A stretch of DNA of 64,000 nucleotides from Haematobia irritans (GCF_050003625.1 NC_134397.1:201182899-201246898), one strand, 5' to 3'. Positions 11,051-22,063 are shown, counted from the stretch's first letter. The notes: generated from the sequence alone by a model not told the origin. Program-made: numbers and translations.

Positions 11051-11518
11051 CCAGCAGAAAAGTAGTGAAAATGTTGTATTTGGATCCGGAAGTGGTGGAA
11101 AATTGGCACAGAAGTTATGAATTTAACTAGGACGGATGTCCACCATTTCAACAGCTGTTGCACTGAATTTGAATCACTTTTTCAGTGTTTTGAATGTGAA
11201 TTAAAAGTTTGTGTGATATTTTTCCAAATAAATAATTTTTATTTGTTTAATGCATTCTTACACAGAAACGTTTGACCTCGAACATTTCCAAAAATTATCG
11301 ATATTTCTAGAATAGATTTGGCTTTTTTGCGGCAAAATGTTATTAATGTTTACCTTTTTCAATGTATATAAAAAAATACCCATTAAAAAAGTTATAGAAA
11401 TTGAATTTAAAAACTTCCTGCATAGCTAAAACAATTAGCATCTTAATGAGGACATTTTTGGAAGTGCTTTTACCCTAAAATTGTGTCTTTAGAACAACTT
11501 CCAATTTTTTGTGCTGGG
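11051..11518 (-). mobile_element. CCCAGC-TIR element inside hAT copy 2
   Basis: It starts CCAGCAGAAAAGTAGTG and ends TTTTTTGTGCTGGG. It corresponds to 8404-8946 in copy 1, which shows that the element entered the hAT ancestor before the two copies were made. Confidence 0.7.
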
Positions 11519-11614
11519 AAAAATTATGGAACTATTAGTTGCTTTATTATAAATTAATTGTCTAGTTATGTTGAAGTCTGACTTTTTATTCATTTTTGTA
11601 GAATAAAATATTAA

Positions 11615-11854
11615 CTCTCTAATGCCCCAATTTTTTTGCCAGCGGACTAAATCTCAATGTTAACGATACAAACTCAAGAAAACGACACAAGAAAAATTTA
11701 TACGGTAAAATTCAGTATATGCTGCAAAGCCTCTTGAACAGTTTTAACGAATTTTTTTTTTATTTTACCTAGTTTTGTTGGCTTAAGGTGTGTTTTACTA
11801 AAGGCTTCCTCATATAACGAAGCCTGCCTAAAGGCAGGATTGGGCATTAGAGGG
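11615..11854. mobile_element. piggyBac-type MITE with TTAA duplication
   Basis: The ends CTCTCTAATGCCCCAAT and ATTGGGCATTAGAGGG are inverted repeats, flanked by TTAA at 11611-11614 and 11855-11858. hAT copy 1 has the matching empty site, a single TTAA, near 8308. 240 bp, no coding frame. Confidence 0.88.
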
Positions 11855-12161
11855 TTAAGTGAATCTATAGCTTCAGTCTATTAATTTTTAGCTAGTGGGC
11901 TATAGCCCCCCCCCCTAGGAAAATTGTCTAGCTACGCTACTGCGCAGAGAAGGAGTACGATCAACGCCTAGAGTAAAATGTTAATTTTGGATGGAGAACT
12001 ATTTTAACACAAACAATTTTACCGCAAACATGTTGTTGTCTAGTCAAAAATAAAACGGTTGTCGGAATCAGATACATAATGTCGGAAAAAATGCAGTGAA
12101 ACCTCTTAAAAAAAAAACTCAGACGGTCGCCTATATTTTTACTACATTTGGAAGGTATCCA

Positions 12162-12500
12162 CACTGAAACAAATATTATCGTAAGGCCAAAGATGCCATG
12201 TCCTTAAACTATGTATGCGAATTTTCCTTAACATAGAAGACGCATTTCTCTGGTATGATACGTTTTTTTCCTTGTCTAAAACTCGATAAACTATTAAAGG
12301 AAGGTTTTATTCTTATAGTTAAGTGATCCGTTTTAAAACTGGGTATCTACATGAAAGCAAATGTAGTATTTAAAACCCAAATTAATGAGATAAAAGCATC
12401 CTAAATTCGTCCTTAGTTCAATTCTTCTTTTCTTTGGCTCGGAAGCAAGATTCTAAGTGTAAAGACAAAAATCAATGGAACCGGACAAGCTGTTTTTTTT
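12162..12500 (+). mobile_element. CACTGAAA-end repeat, copy 1
   Basis: CACTGAAACAAATATT opens a segment homologous to 15656-16435 and 61361-61938. It includes the AAAGATGCCATGTCCTTAAA and TCCTTGTCTAAAACTCGATA blocks near the start and GGAACCGGACAAG near the end. The right terminus is worn. No coding frame. Confidence 0.6.
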
Positions 12501-13635
12501 TAGCTTGTTTGACATCAATATATCCATAATTGGCTAATAGAAGTACAAAATTGGTATATGTCTTGTAATGTACCCACGAAAAATAAAATTGAAATTGAAA
12601 GCATCGTCAACACTACGATTGCTTTAGTAAAACAAACTTCCACAAAAACACCTTATAACAATAACAAAGATGCTTCATCAAAATCTATCAACAACATCAT
12701 TATTAAAACCATCATCACAAGTAATATTCTTCATTTTCTCACCACCATTACCTTTTGGAATCATCAAAATCCAACCATGGAAAACAAAAAAAAAACTGAT
12801 CCATTATCTTGTGGCTATGATTACGATTGTTATGCATGGAAATGACGTGAACGCGAACCAATTTCATGCTGAATTTAATTTCAGGACAATAGTTGAAGTG
12901 TCCTGTCATCATCTACGCCCCCATCAAGTCTAAAGTTGGATTTTATCACAATGTGGTAAGCAGAAAAGCCTCTGCTGTTCTTTTACCCAACGGATATTTT
13001 CAAGTTGAATTCATTCGCCACCTTGTATGATGTGTCTCATACTTTGCTGTATACTCTGCTCTTTTAATTTTCTTCTGACACTGACACAACGCATTGTAGG
13101 TGTGGAGTGTTTCCTTGCTTGAATTTGTAAATTGTACAACTAACATACCTCGAGGCTTTTTGGCGAGAGTAAAGATGATGAAAAACTCTTCGTGCATACA
13201 ATACAAGAATATCAATTCGATGGGACGGCATGTGGTGAATGTATTAAGATCTTAACATCTTAACGCTGCTCCTTGTTGGAAAGTTGAACTACCTCGTTCG
13301 AAAATTGAACTAGATTGTATTTCTATTTTTGAGATTTTCATAATGTGTCATTAAAGGTTCTGACCTGCTCTAGTGGTTTTCCTACCAAGTGTCTTTGAGC
13401 TTGTTGTTGGGATCATACCTATATCTGGCCATTCTCCTTCAATCTCCCCTTGGTTTTATTCGCTTATATTGGATTGTAGGAGTACATCGTCTGAGAGCAC
13501 TTATCTTTCTATAATTCTCTTAGGAGCTTATTCGCATGGGTTGTATGTAGAAAGATATTTCTAATGAAAATCTGTTGCTTTAATTTACAAACAAACTACC
13601 TCTATTAGTAGAACGATTAACCCGAAAATTGTATG
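12501..13635. other. No gene seen
   Basis: Unique-looking AT-rich sequence. Frames at 12558-12933, 13000-13215 and 13373-13564 have no recognisable motif and biased composition. Confidence 0.5.
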
Positions 13636-13823
<188 letters not shown>

Positions 13824-14312
13824 GAATGAAGTTTAATTATTAGTCTTTGTCTTGTTGTGCATGAAAATATTGAATATATTAAATAAGTAAAAAAAAACTA
13901 AATAAAAATAACTTACCTTTAAATTTTTGGATTTTTGACCATCATTATCATCAAAACTGAAACAAAAGAAAGAAAGTTTCATTTAGGTGGGTAACTATCT
14001 AAAAAAATAAGCTGAAATATTTCGTTTTGCAATAAAAATAAGTTAATTTTTGCATCAGCCTAACAATTGACTTTTTTCTTTACATTTGATTGACTTTAAC
14101 TTTGCTTTATCAAACTACTACTCACCAAACTATTTTATGTGTTCTTCTACAGTTCAACTCAAATCGAGGTCTTAGTATTTGAGCCGAAATCCAAAGCCAT
14201 GGAGCCAAAAGCCTCTGAGTTTAATTTTCATATTGAAGTCTCAGTAATTAAATGTTAGACCGATGATTAACCCGCATGTCAGTAATACTAAGTAAAAGAT
14301 CTACAGACCGAA

Positions 14313-14634
14313 GGTTAGGTTAGGTTAGGTGGCAGGCTCACTTTGACTATTCAGTCCATTGTGATACCACATTGGTGAACTTCTCTCTTATCACTGAGTG
14401 CTGCCCGATTCCATGTTAGGCTCAATGACAAGGGACCTCCTTTTTATAGCCGAGTCCGAACGGCGTTCCACGTTGCAGTGAAACCACTTGGAGAAGCTTT
14501 GAAACCCTCAGAAATGTCACCAGCATTACTGAGGTGGGATAATCCACCGCTGAACAACTTTTTGGTGTTGGGTCGAAGCAGGAATCGAACCCACGATCTT
14601 GTGTATGCAAGGCGGGCATGCTAACCATTGCACC
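14313..14634 (-). mobile_element. tRNA-derived SINE, near full length
   Basis: In reverse orientation, with the tail GTTAGGTTAGGTTAGGT at the left. The tRNA-like head at the right shows GTGCAATGGTTAGCATG and the B box GGGTTCGATTCC. The target duplication ACAGACCGAA is at 14303-14312 and 14635-14644. It inserted into the minisatellite. The internal TATAAAAAGG motif is present. Confidence 0.9.
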
Positions 14635-15655
14635 ACAGACCGAAATTTCATTATCTAAATTTCAGATCGAAGTGAATTGCAGCCCGAATCCCCTAAGTTT
14701 AAATTTCAAACGAAAGACTCAGTGATTTCACTTTAGGCTAAAACTTAAGTGATTAAAAAATCAGGTCCATACCTCAGTCTTTAAACTGTAGACCAATGGC
14801 GCAGTGAATGAAGATCAGGACGAAAGTGTATTGATTGATATGCAGACCATTGATGTTTGGTCTGGATTTTGATACAACGAAAATCGAAAAACAAGCTGAA
14901 AACTCAGTACTTAAACTTTGAGAAGATGTCCCAGCGAATGAACTGCAAGCCGAAGCTTGTATTACAGAAGCAATCCCCAATGTTTAAATTTCACGACGAA
15001 CCCTCAATGTTTTGTAATTTTCACATTGAAGTTTCAGTGATTAAACACCACGTCCAAACCTCAGTGCTTAAACTATAGACCAGTGTCGCAGTGAATGAAG
15101 TGTATGTCAAACAGTGCATTCATTGAACTAGAAGCCAAAACCTTAAACGTTAAAATTAAAATCGAAACCTCAGTGCATCAACTATTGGTTGACACATCAG
15201 TAATTATGCTTAGAAATGATGTCTCAGTAATTGAACTGCAAGCCGAAGCCTGAAGTGCAGATTGAATCCACACTGTTGAAATTTCAAATCGACATCTCAG
15301 TGATTGCGCTTGAGGCTGCAGCATTAGTGGTGAAAATTTAAATCGAAACGTCAGTGATGGAACCATTAGCTGAAAGCTCACTATTAACACTACGATACGA
15401 TGCCTCATTGATTGAACTACAAGCTGAAATCTCAAATGTAGGCCGAATCCTCAATATGTAAATGTGATATCAAAGTCTCAGCGATTCCGCTTGAGACTTG
15501 AAAGCTCAGTATTAAAACTTGGGAATAATAATACAGTTATTGAGCAATAAGCTGAATCTTGCATTGCAGGGTGAATCTTAAATTTTTAAATTTGAAAATT
15601 TCAAATCAAAAGAATCAGTAGATTACCTACAGACCGAAACTTCAATGTCTAATTA

Positions 15656-16435
15656 CACTGGCAAAAATATTGTCGTGAGGTCAAAGATTTCATGTTTTTA
15701 AAATACGAATGCAAATTTTGCTTAGCATAGAAGACTTATTTCTCTAATATAAAGTTTTTTCCTTGTCCAAAAGTTGATAAACTTTTTAATGAAGTCGTAT
15801 TGTCATTATAATTAAGTGATTTGACTTAAAAATTTGTATCATAACATGAAAGAAACAATTTTTGGGCTAAGGTCAACTTGACTTTAATAATTCAGAAAAA
15901 ATCTTTAAAATTAATAAAATTGTCTTTAAATTTGTTGTCTTTTTACTTCTTGACTACAAGCAAAAAATCGTTCAAATACAGCACATGTTTTTCAACACTT
16001 TATTTTACTTGAAACATAGCATAATTTCTACTGGAAGTCGAGCCAGAATTTGGAAAATAAAGTTGTCGTTAACTCGTTTTTAAAGGACTTTGATAGCATA
16101 TGAATAAAACAAGCTAAAAAACGAAAAATTAAAATTTTCTTCCTAGAAGCAAGTACACATTGTCATTGAGCTTAACATGGAAACGGGCAGCACTCAGTCA
16201 TAAGAGAGAAGTTCACCACTGTGGTATCACAATGGACTGAATAGTCTAAGTGAGCCTGATACATCGGGCTGCCACATAACCTAACCTAACCTAAGTACAC
16301 AAAACCCAAATGTAAAAGAGAATTGTGTCTTAAAAGTATCCTTACTTCTATTCTCCGCTTCTTTGGGTCGGAAGCAATACCAACATTTTTAAAGTAAAGA
16401 CAAAATCTTTGGAACCGGGCATGTTTTTTTCAGTT
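15656..16435 (+). mobile_element. CACTGAAA-end repeat, copy 2, with SINE inside
   Basis: It opens with CACTGGCAAAAATATTGTCG and closes near TTTTTTTCAGTT, inside the minisatellite. Blocks shared with the copies at 12162 and 61361 are in the same order. It contains the truncated SINE 16160-16292. No coding frame. TA or TTA may be the target duplication. Confidence 0.65.
16160..16292 (+). mobile_element. 5'-truncated SINE
   Basis: Only the 3' part of the family is present, starting TTGTCATTGAGC and ending CCTAACCTAACCT. A perfect 9-bp duplication AAGTACACA flanks it (16151-16159, 16293-16301). Truncation plus duplication indicates LINE-driven reverse transcription. Confidence 0.92.
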
Positions 16436-16981
16436 TATCAGGGCAAAGCCTCTGTGATCGCACAGGATGCAGGTCAAAACCTCAATCGTTGAACTTGAAG
16501 CGGAAATCTCAGTGATGGTATCTTGACGGAAAGCTCACTGTTTGAACCTCAGGGCGATGCCTCAATGATTGAATTGCTGGCCGAATTCTGATTGTTTAAA
16601 CTTCAGTTCAAAACCTCTGTGTTAGATTCCAGGATAAAGAGTCAGTGATCGAACTTCCAACCGGAACTTCAATGTTTAACTTCCAAAGCCTCTGGGAAAA
16701 GTGTAGTATTTGCACTTGAGGCTGTAGCCACACTGGTGAAAATGTACGTCGATACCCCAGCGATTGGATTGAAGGCTTAAACAGCTTTCGTACAATCCTA
16801 AATTTAAATTTAAAACCGAACTTTCAATGATTAAACTGCAGTTCCAAATCTCAGTGTTTAAACTATAGAGCAATGTATCAGTGAATAAATGCAGGTCGAA
16901 AGTGTACTAGAGGCTGACATGAAAGTTTAAATACAGGCGATTGGACTGTAGGCTTATATTGTGATTGTACGTTGGTGCCTC

Positions 16982-17333
16982 GGGAGCCACCGTGGTGCAA
17001 TGGTTAGCATGCCCGCCTTGCATACACAGGGTCGTGGGTTCAAACCCAGTTTCGACCAAACAGCAAACATTTTTTCAGCGGTGGATTATTCCACCCCAGT
17101 AATGCTGGTTTCATTTCTCATTTCTGATGGTTTCAAAGCTTCTTTAAGTGGTTTCACTGCAATGTGGAACGCCGTTCGGACTCGGCTATAAAAGGGAGGT
17201 CCCTTGTCATTGAGCTTAACATAGAATCAAGCAGCACTCAATGATAAGAGAAAAGTTCACCACTGTGGTATCACAATGGACTGAATAGTCTAAGTGAGCT
17301 TGAAATATCGTGACACTATACCTAACCTAACCT
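16982..17333 (+). mobile_element. tRNA-derived SINE, full length (352 bp)
   Basis: A perfect 13-bp target duplication ACGTTGGTGCCTC flanks it (16969-16981, 17334-17346). The head (about 75 bp) resembles a tRNA, with an A-box-like TGGTGCAATGG at 16993 and the exact B box GGTTCAAACCC at 17037-17047. The body carries a TATAAAAG motif at 17187-17194. The tail is a short CCTAA repeat. The tRNA isotype cannot be assigned. Fragments of the same family lie at 14313, 16160, 53342 and 61431. Confidence 0.95.
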
Positions 17334-18185
17334 ACGTTGGTGCCTCAGTAAATAAACTGCAAGCCGAAACTTCTATTGCAGGCCGAATCTTCAATGTTTA
17401 AATTTCAAATCGGAGTCTTAGTGATTGCGCTTGAGGCTGAAACCTCATTGGTGAAAATGTAAGTCGAAACCTCATACATTGGATCGTTAGCTGAAACCTC
17501 TATGATTGAACCGTTGGCTGTAAACTCAATCTCTTGTTATTGTTTGAACTACAAGCCCAAAACTGAATTTTAGTCGAATTTAAAAACGAAGCCTCGGTGA
17601 TAGAGCTTGAGGCCGAAATCTCAGTTGTTCAAGTGCAAGTTGAAACCAGTTAATGCACTATTTATGCTGAAACTTCTGTATTTAGAATTTCAGATGATGC
17701 CTCGCTTCATCTTCGCAAGTCGAAACCTCATTATTTAAATTCCAGATCAAACGAATCAATCCTGTGATCGCAAACACCGAGGTCAAAATCTCAGTGTTTG
17801 AACTACACGTGGAAATCTCAGTAATAGAACTGATTGCTTGAACTCAGTGTTTGAACTTCAGGGAGATACCTCAGAGCTTGAATTGCTGTCCGAAACTATA
17901 GTTGAGATCGAAATATAGGTGTTTAGATTCGAGGTCAAAGAGTCAGTGACAGTCAGTACAGACCGGAACTGAAATGTTTAACTTCAAGGCCAAAGCCTCT
18001 GGGAAAAATGCAGTGATTGTATTTGAGGCGTAAACCTCAGTGGCTAAAACATAAATCGAAATTTTAATGATTGGATTGTATGCGGAAATCTGTTGACTGA
18101 GACTCCAGTATTTCAGACGAGCCATTAGTGATTGAACTGAAGCCGAAATCTAAGTTACAGAGCGAATATTTAATTTTTAAATGTA

Positions 18186-18398
18186 CACCCATAGAAAAAA
18201 TCATGAACGGCGTTGTCATTTCAAAACGATCCGTTCGTGAAAGTGAATCAACACACATGTGTTGTCAAACTGAGAACATATGGGTTCAATCTGACAACGT
18301 TAAATCGTGAACATTCCGTTTTGATTTTTTGTCAAAGTTTCCCTTTCGTTTTGTCACCGTCCGTTCACGATTGTGGAACGCAATTTTTTCTATTAGTG
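18186..18398 (+). mobile_element. CACYNATAG MITE, intact short form
   Basis: 213 bp with ends CACCCATAGAAAAAATCATG and the complement of CACTAATAGAAAAAATTGCG, flanked by TA (18184-18185, 18399-18400). It inserted in the minisatellite and was then duplicated with it. The TA target and TIRs fit the Tc1/mariner group; that assignment is inference. Confidence 0.88.
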
Positions 18399-18970
18399 TA
18401 AGAACGAAGTGATTAGGTAGTAGCTCTAAACCACAATAGTGTAGATCAACTGATTGCTTGAACTTCAGGCAGATACCTCAGAGCTTGAATTGCTCTCCGA
18501 AACTATAGTTGAGATCGAAACATAGGTGTTTAGATTCGAGGTCAAAGAGTCAGTGACAGTCAGGACAGACCAGAACTGAAATGTTTAACTTCAAGGCCAA
18601 AGCCTCTGGGAAAAATGCAGTGATTGTATTTGAGGTATAAACCTCAGTGGCTAAAATATAAATCGAAATATTAGTGATTGGATTGTATGCGGAAATCTAT
18701 TGACTGAGACTCCAGTATTTCAGACGAGCCATTAGTGATTGAACTGAAGCCGAAATCTAAATTACAGGGCGAATACTTAATTTTTAAATTTACACCCATA
18801 GACAAAAATCATGAACGGCGTTGTCATTTCAAAACGATCCGTTCATGAAAGTGAATCAACACACATGTGTTGTCAAACTGAGAACATATGGGTTCAATCT
18901 GACAACGTTAAATCTTGAACGTTCCCTTTTGATTTTTTGTCAAAGTTTCCGTTTCGTTTTGCCACCGTCC

Positions 18971-20105
18971 CACATTGGGGTTTTTGATACCAAAAATGGG
19001 AATTAATTGAAAAATGAAATTTAGGAGAACCGAAAAATTTTTATAGTCGGTAAAAGTACACAAAATTCCACATCACTAGCGCAAAAATCGTGTCTTTGAC
19101 AAGTACCGTTGTGTCACTATATGTGTTTGGAGTTATTTTACGTTTTCCTTGCGTGCGATATAAATGTAAATTATTGGTGTCTTAAAAATTAGTTTTGAGT
19201 GTTTTCTAAAGCGATAATTAAAAAAATAATAATGGAACCTTCATCCTCAGGTTAATAAGATTATTTTTGTGTTTATATATGAAATTTAGTTATTATATGA
19301 AATTATTATTATTATATGAAATTTAGTTTCGCTCGTAAGTCTTTAAATTACAGGATTTCGAGAAATATTTCGACAAATAGTTGCGAATAAAGCCAAATTA
19401 AGTAAAAAAGTTTATTTTTTCTAAAACAATAAACTCTTTTGAAAGCATAGATGAAAAAGTTGTCTGCACTTTTTTGCACATTTCGAAATTAAATGGAAAT
19501 ACATTTTTCAACCCCTGGTACTATATGTCCCCAACTGTTCACAAATATTTATTACTTGGAGCAGAAATAATTAACCACGCTTTACTTCCAATTGGACAGT
19601 TGTCGGAAGAAGCGCAAGAAGCTAGAAACAAAGATTTTAAAAATTTTAGAGAGCATTTTTTTGCGAAAATGTTCTATGACAAAGTCAAATGAAGAGATAT
19701 TTAAAAGATTGTTAATTAACATACTTCGGATCCAGTTATATCAGAAATGAGAAATTAAAAGAGAAGAAACCCCACAATTTGCCTATGGAAGCAATTCAAA
19801 TGTTGATATTTGAGTCAAATCTTGATGGTGATCAAAATGCCAGTGTTGATGATAATGATACATATAGTAATTTTCTGACGATGATGATAATAATTGTTAA
19901 GAATCAGATCAAAAAGCAGATATTCATTCTCTTTTTTTTATTGCAAATTAACTAATGGAAAACAAATAAAATGTGGACTAAAAAATATTTAAAATTTGAT
20001 TGGTTTTATATCTTTTAGTGAATTTGGCCGAAAAAAGTTAAAACTATAAACAGGGAAAGCTACTTCGAATTTATTCCCACTTTTGACATCAGAAACCCCA
20101 CTGTG
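18971..20105 (+). mobile_element. Transib-type DNA transposon relic
   Basis: Ends CACATTGGGGTTTTTGATAC and, as complement of the right end, CACAGTGGGGTTTCTGATGT. The pair match over about 40 bp. A 5-bp, GC-rich duplication CGTCC flanks it (18966-18970, 20106-20110), the target size of the Transib superfamily. The right terminus starts with CACAGTG, the heptamer of V(D)J recombination signals, to which Transib ends are known to be related. Inside is a decayed transposase with a large internal deletion. Confidence 0.88.
19232..19765 (+). pseudogene. Transib transposase remnant (N-terminal exon plus catalytic C terminus)
   Basis: A short first exon (ATG 19232, MEPSSSG) with a GT donor at 19251 and a TTACAG acceptor ending 19353 leads to GFREIFRQIVANKAK. 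After a deletion the C-terminal part is open from about 19423 to 19692: it shows MSPTVHKYLLLGAE and LPIGQLSEEAQEARNKDFK. The latter lines up with the RAG1/Transib segment around the third catalytic acidic residue (RAG1 SEGNESGNKLFRRFRK), so a catalytic Glu is retained. A frameshift follows; SNEEIFKRLLIN and SDPVISEMRN are then readable in other frames. Most of the protein, with the two catalytic aspartates, is missing, so it cannot be active. Confidence 0.82.
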
Positions 20106-20560
20106 CGTCCGTTCACGATTGCGGAACACAATTTTTTGTATTAGTGTAAGAACGAAGTGATTAGGTAGTAGCACTAAACCATAATAGTGGAGATCAATGT
20201 CTAAGTGAACGAAGTGAAGGCCGAAAGTGCCTGTACTGTGTTGGTTGAACTTCAGGACGAAAACTCAGTGGTTGAAATGAAAATCAAAGAGTGTACGCCA
20301 AAACCTCAACAATTAAACTACTGGTCGAGACTTCAGTATTTCAACTTGGATGGAATGCCTTAGTGGTTGAACTACAAGCTGAATCCTCAATCGAAACTTG
20401 CACATTTAAGTCTCAGTGATTACACTGTAGACCGAAACCTCAGTAATTGCATTGTAGATTGGAACTTTAGAGATTGAATTATTGACTAAAAGCCCAGCAT
20501 TTCAAATTCTAGACGATACCTCAAGAATTGAGTTGCAAGACGAAACCTCAGTACCACTAC

Positions 20561-21809
20561 ATGTGTTCATTCAAATATCGAACACACGATATAGCAAATA
20601 TTCTACTCACAGAGAATCTTAGCGAACCATTTTGCGATCGATTGATATTCTCTACATCAACTGTTGCATTTCCATATCAATTACAATTAGATACAAAGCG
20701 GAATGTATCTATCACACCTAAAGTAATAATTTCCGGACCCAAGACTATCCGTTCGCACTGTACATTACATTTGCTGTTCATTATATTTCACTGGAAGTCT
20801 TCGTTTTGTGGTTTTTATACCAGGACAAACAGACATTTACCTTCATTTTCATATCACCAATTGGCAAAGGGAGAACCAGAGTTTTTAAGAACATTGTGAT
20901 AATTCAGGGGGTGGTTGACATTATTGCTTGGTGTGAATAGAATATGCTAACTCCAACAGAAGCCCTATCAGCTTCATAATAAACGAAGAATACATAGCTA
21001 AAGTAAAAAGACCAGAAAGCAAAAGCTACCGAGAAAATCAACTAAAATGCACCTCAGGCTTATTGCACTCGCAGACATAGCAATAGTCTCACCTATCGGA
21101 CGTGTCTGGCATAAATTTGAAGTAAGACATAAAACATTGCACAATTTCCAGTTCCTAGTCCCATCTCGCCAGTTTTGCAAACATTGAGTATTACAAAAGC
21201 ACCCACATGCCCCATGAGTTGTAGTGGGAAACTTTAATAGCCGCCGTATCATCACTGTTCTGGATTTATGGTTATAGCATTCGTGGTATGTAGTGAATGA
21301 AGCCCTGGTATATTAGAAATTCATAAAAAGTTGCATAGTATAAGCAAAGTGGAAAAAAACACCATCAACAAACTTCGAATTGGTTGCGTTGTTTGTTTGT
21401 TTATTGCAGAGGTTTGTAATGCTAACTGCAGTTTTTAATTTCTCTTTTTTTCTACTATGAATATTTTGCACGTTTTTTTCTTTTTTTTTAATTTTTCCAT
21501 GACACTTGCAGACAATGACACTGTTTTGATGCGTTAGAAAGGTAGGCAGATTATTATGTGCAATATCTCCGCTGTCAACAACAGACTGGAAGAATGGGAC
21601 CTTCATAACAATTTTTACAGAAACAAATGGTGATAAACTAGTAAAAACGGTGTAGACTTGGGCTGGAGCGAAACCATTTGAAGGTATTTGTATAAACTCT
21701 AAGTGAGCAAACATCTCACAAAACAAATTGGTGTCAGTCACATAACTAACTGGTTGAACAGCATTCCGCAGACTCCATGAATGAATTGCAAAACGCAATC
21801 TCCTCATCC
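20561..21809. other. Unidentified insert in the minisatellite
   Basis: About 1.25 kb with no 27-bp repeat. A 123-codon frame lies on the plus strand (20528-20899), and 85- and 164-codon frames on the minus strand (20998-21255 and 21313-21807). None matches a family I recognise. No clear terminal repeats or target duplication could be read. Confidence 0.4.
21313..21807 (-). CDS. Unrecognised 164-codon frame
   Basis: ATG at 21807. The first 105 or so codons have ordinary protein-like composition, with NLFCEMFAHLEF and CKCHGK as features. The rest runs into Lys-rich AT sequence and is unlikely to be coding. No signal peptide or transmembrane segment is obvious, and no splice sites could be fixed. 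It could be a relic exon, part of an unknown repeat, or chance. Confidence 0.25.
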   Translation of the reverse strand: MRRLRFAIHSWSLRNAVQPVSYVTDTNLFCEMFAHLEFIQIPSNGFAPAQVYTVFTSLSPFVSVKIVMKVPFFQSVVDSGDIAHNNLPTFLTHQNSVIVCKCHGKIKKKEKNVQNIHSRKKEKLKTAVSITNLCNKQTNNATNSKFVDGVFFHFAYTMQLFMNF

Positions 21810-22063
21810 TCAGTGATTGTAAAGTATCCTGAAATCACAGTGTTAATTCCGCAATCTATTTAATGGTGATGAAGACCATTGACTCGGAGTTTGAACTGCA
21901 TAACTAAGTCTTTAAAATGGAACTGCGGACTGAATTTTCAGTAATTAAACATCAGACCGAAGTCTCAGTATCTTCTCTTTAACACAAAACTCGAAATGTG
22001 AAGTCGCAATTGTCGCGAAAACGGAAGTGCAGACTGAAGTCCCAATAATTAAAAATCAGACTT

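Larger units (their letters stand above)
10938..11942 (-). mobile_element. hAT-type non-autonomous element, copy 2 (inverted)
   Basis: Ends CATAAGCGTAG (10938) and CTACGCTACTG (11942), flanked by an exact octamer CGCAGAGA at 10930-10937 and 11943-11950. It is the inverted relative of copy 1. It holds the same internal CCCAGC-type element (11051-11518) plus a piggyBac-type insert (11615-11854) that copy 1 lacks. Confidence 0.92.
18793..20146 (+). mobile_element. CACYNATAG MITE split by a Transib relic
   Basis: Second copy of the 213-bp MITE within the tandem duplication, TA at 18791-18792 and 20147-20148. The Transib relic sits between ACCGTCC and CGTCCGTTCAC. The uninterrupted copy reads ACCGTCCGTTCAC at the same place. 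Confidence 0.9.
17830..20172 (+). repeat. Tandem segmental duplication (about 620 bp unit)
   Basis: Unit 1 (17830-18449) and unit 2 (from 18450) share the minisatellite, the MITE and the right flank through AGTGATTAGGTAGTAGC. Unit 2 is stretched by the 1135-bp Transib relic at 18971-20105. Small differences include a 13-bp deletion after the shared start. Confidence 0.9.

Noticed and set aside
8214..11942. A single large foldback or composite transposon with 1-kb arms
   Set aside because: Each arm is flanked by its own 8-bp target duplication, so these are two independent insertions.
14313..14330. Interstitial telomere repeat (TTAGG)n
   Set aside because: The few units are the tail of a SINE bounded by a target duplication, not a telomeric array.
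16982..17060. A functional tRNA gene
   Set aside because: It is the head of a SINE with a target duplication. The acceptor and anticodon stems do not form a good cloverleaf.
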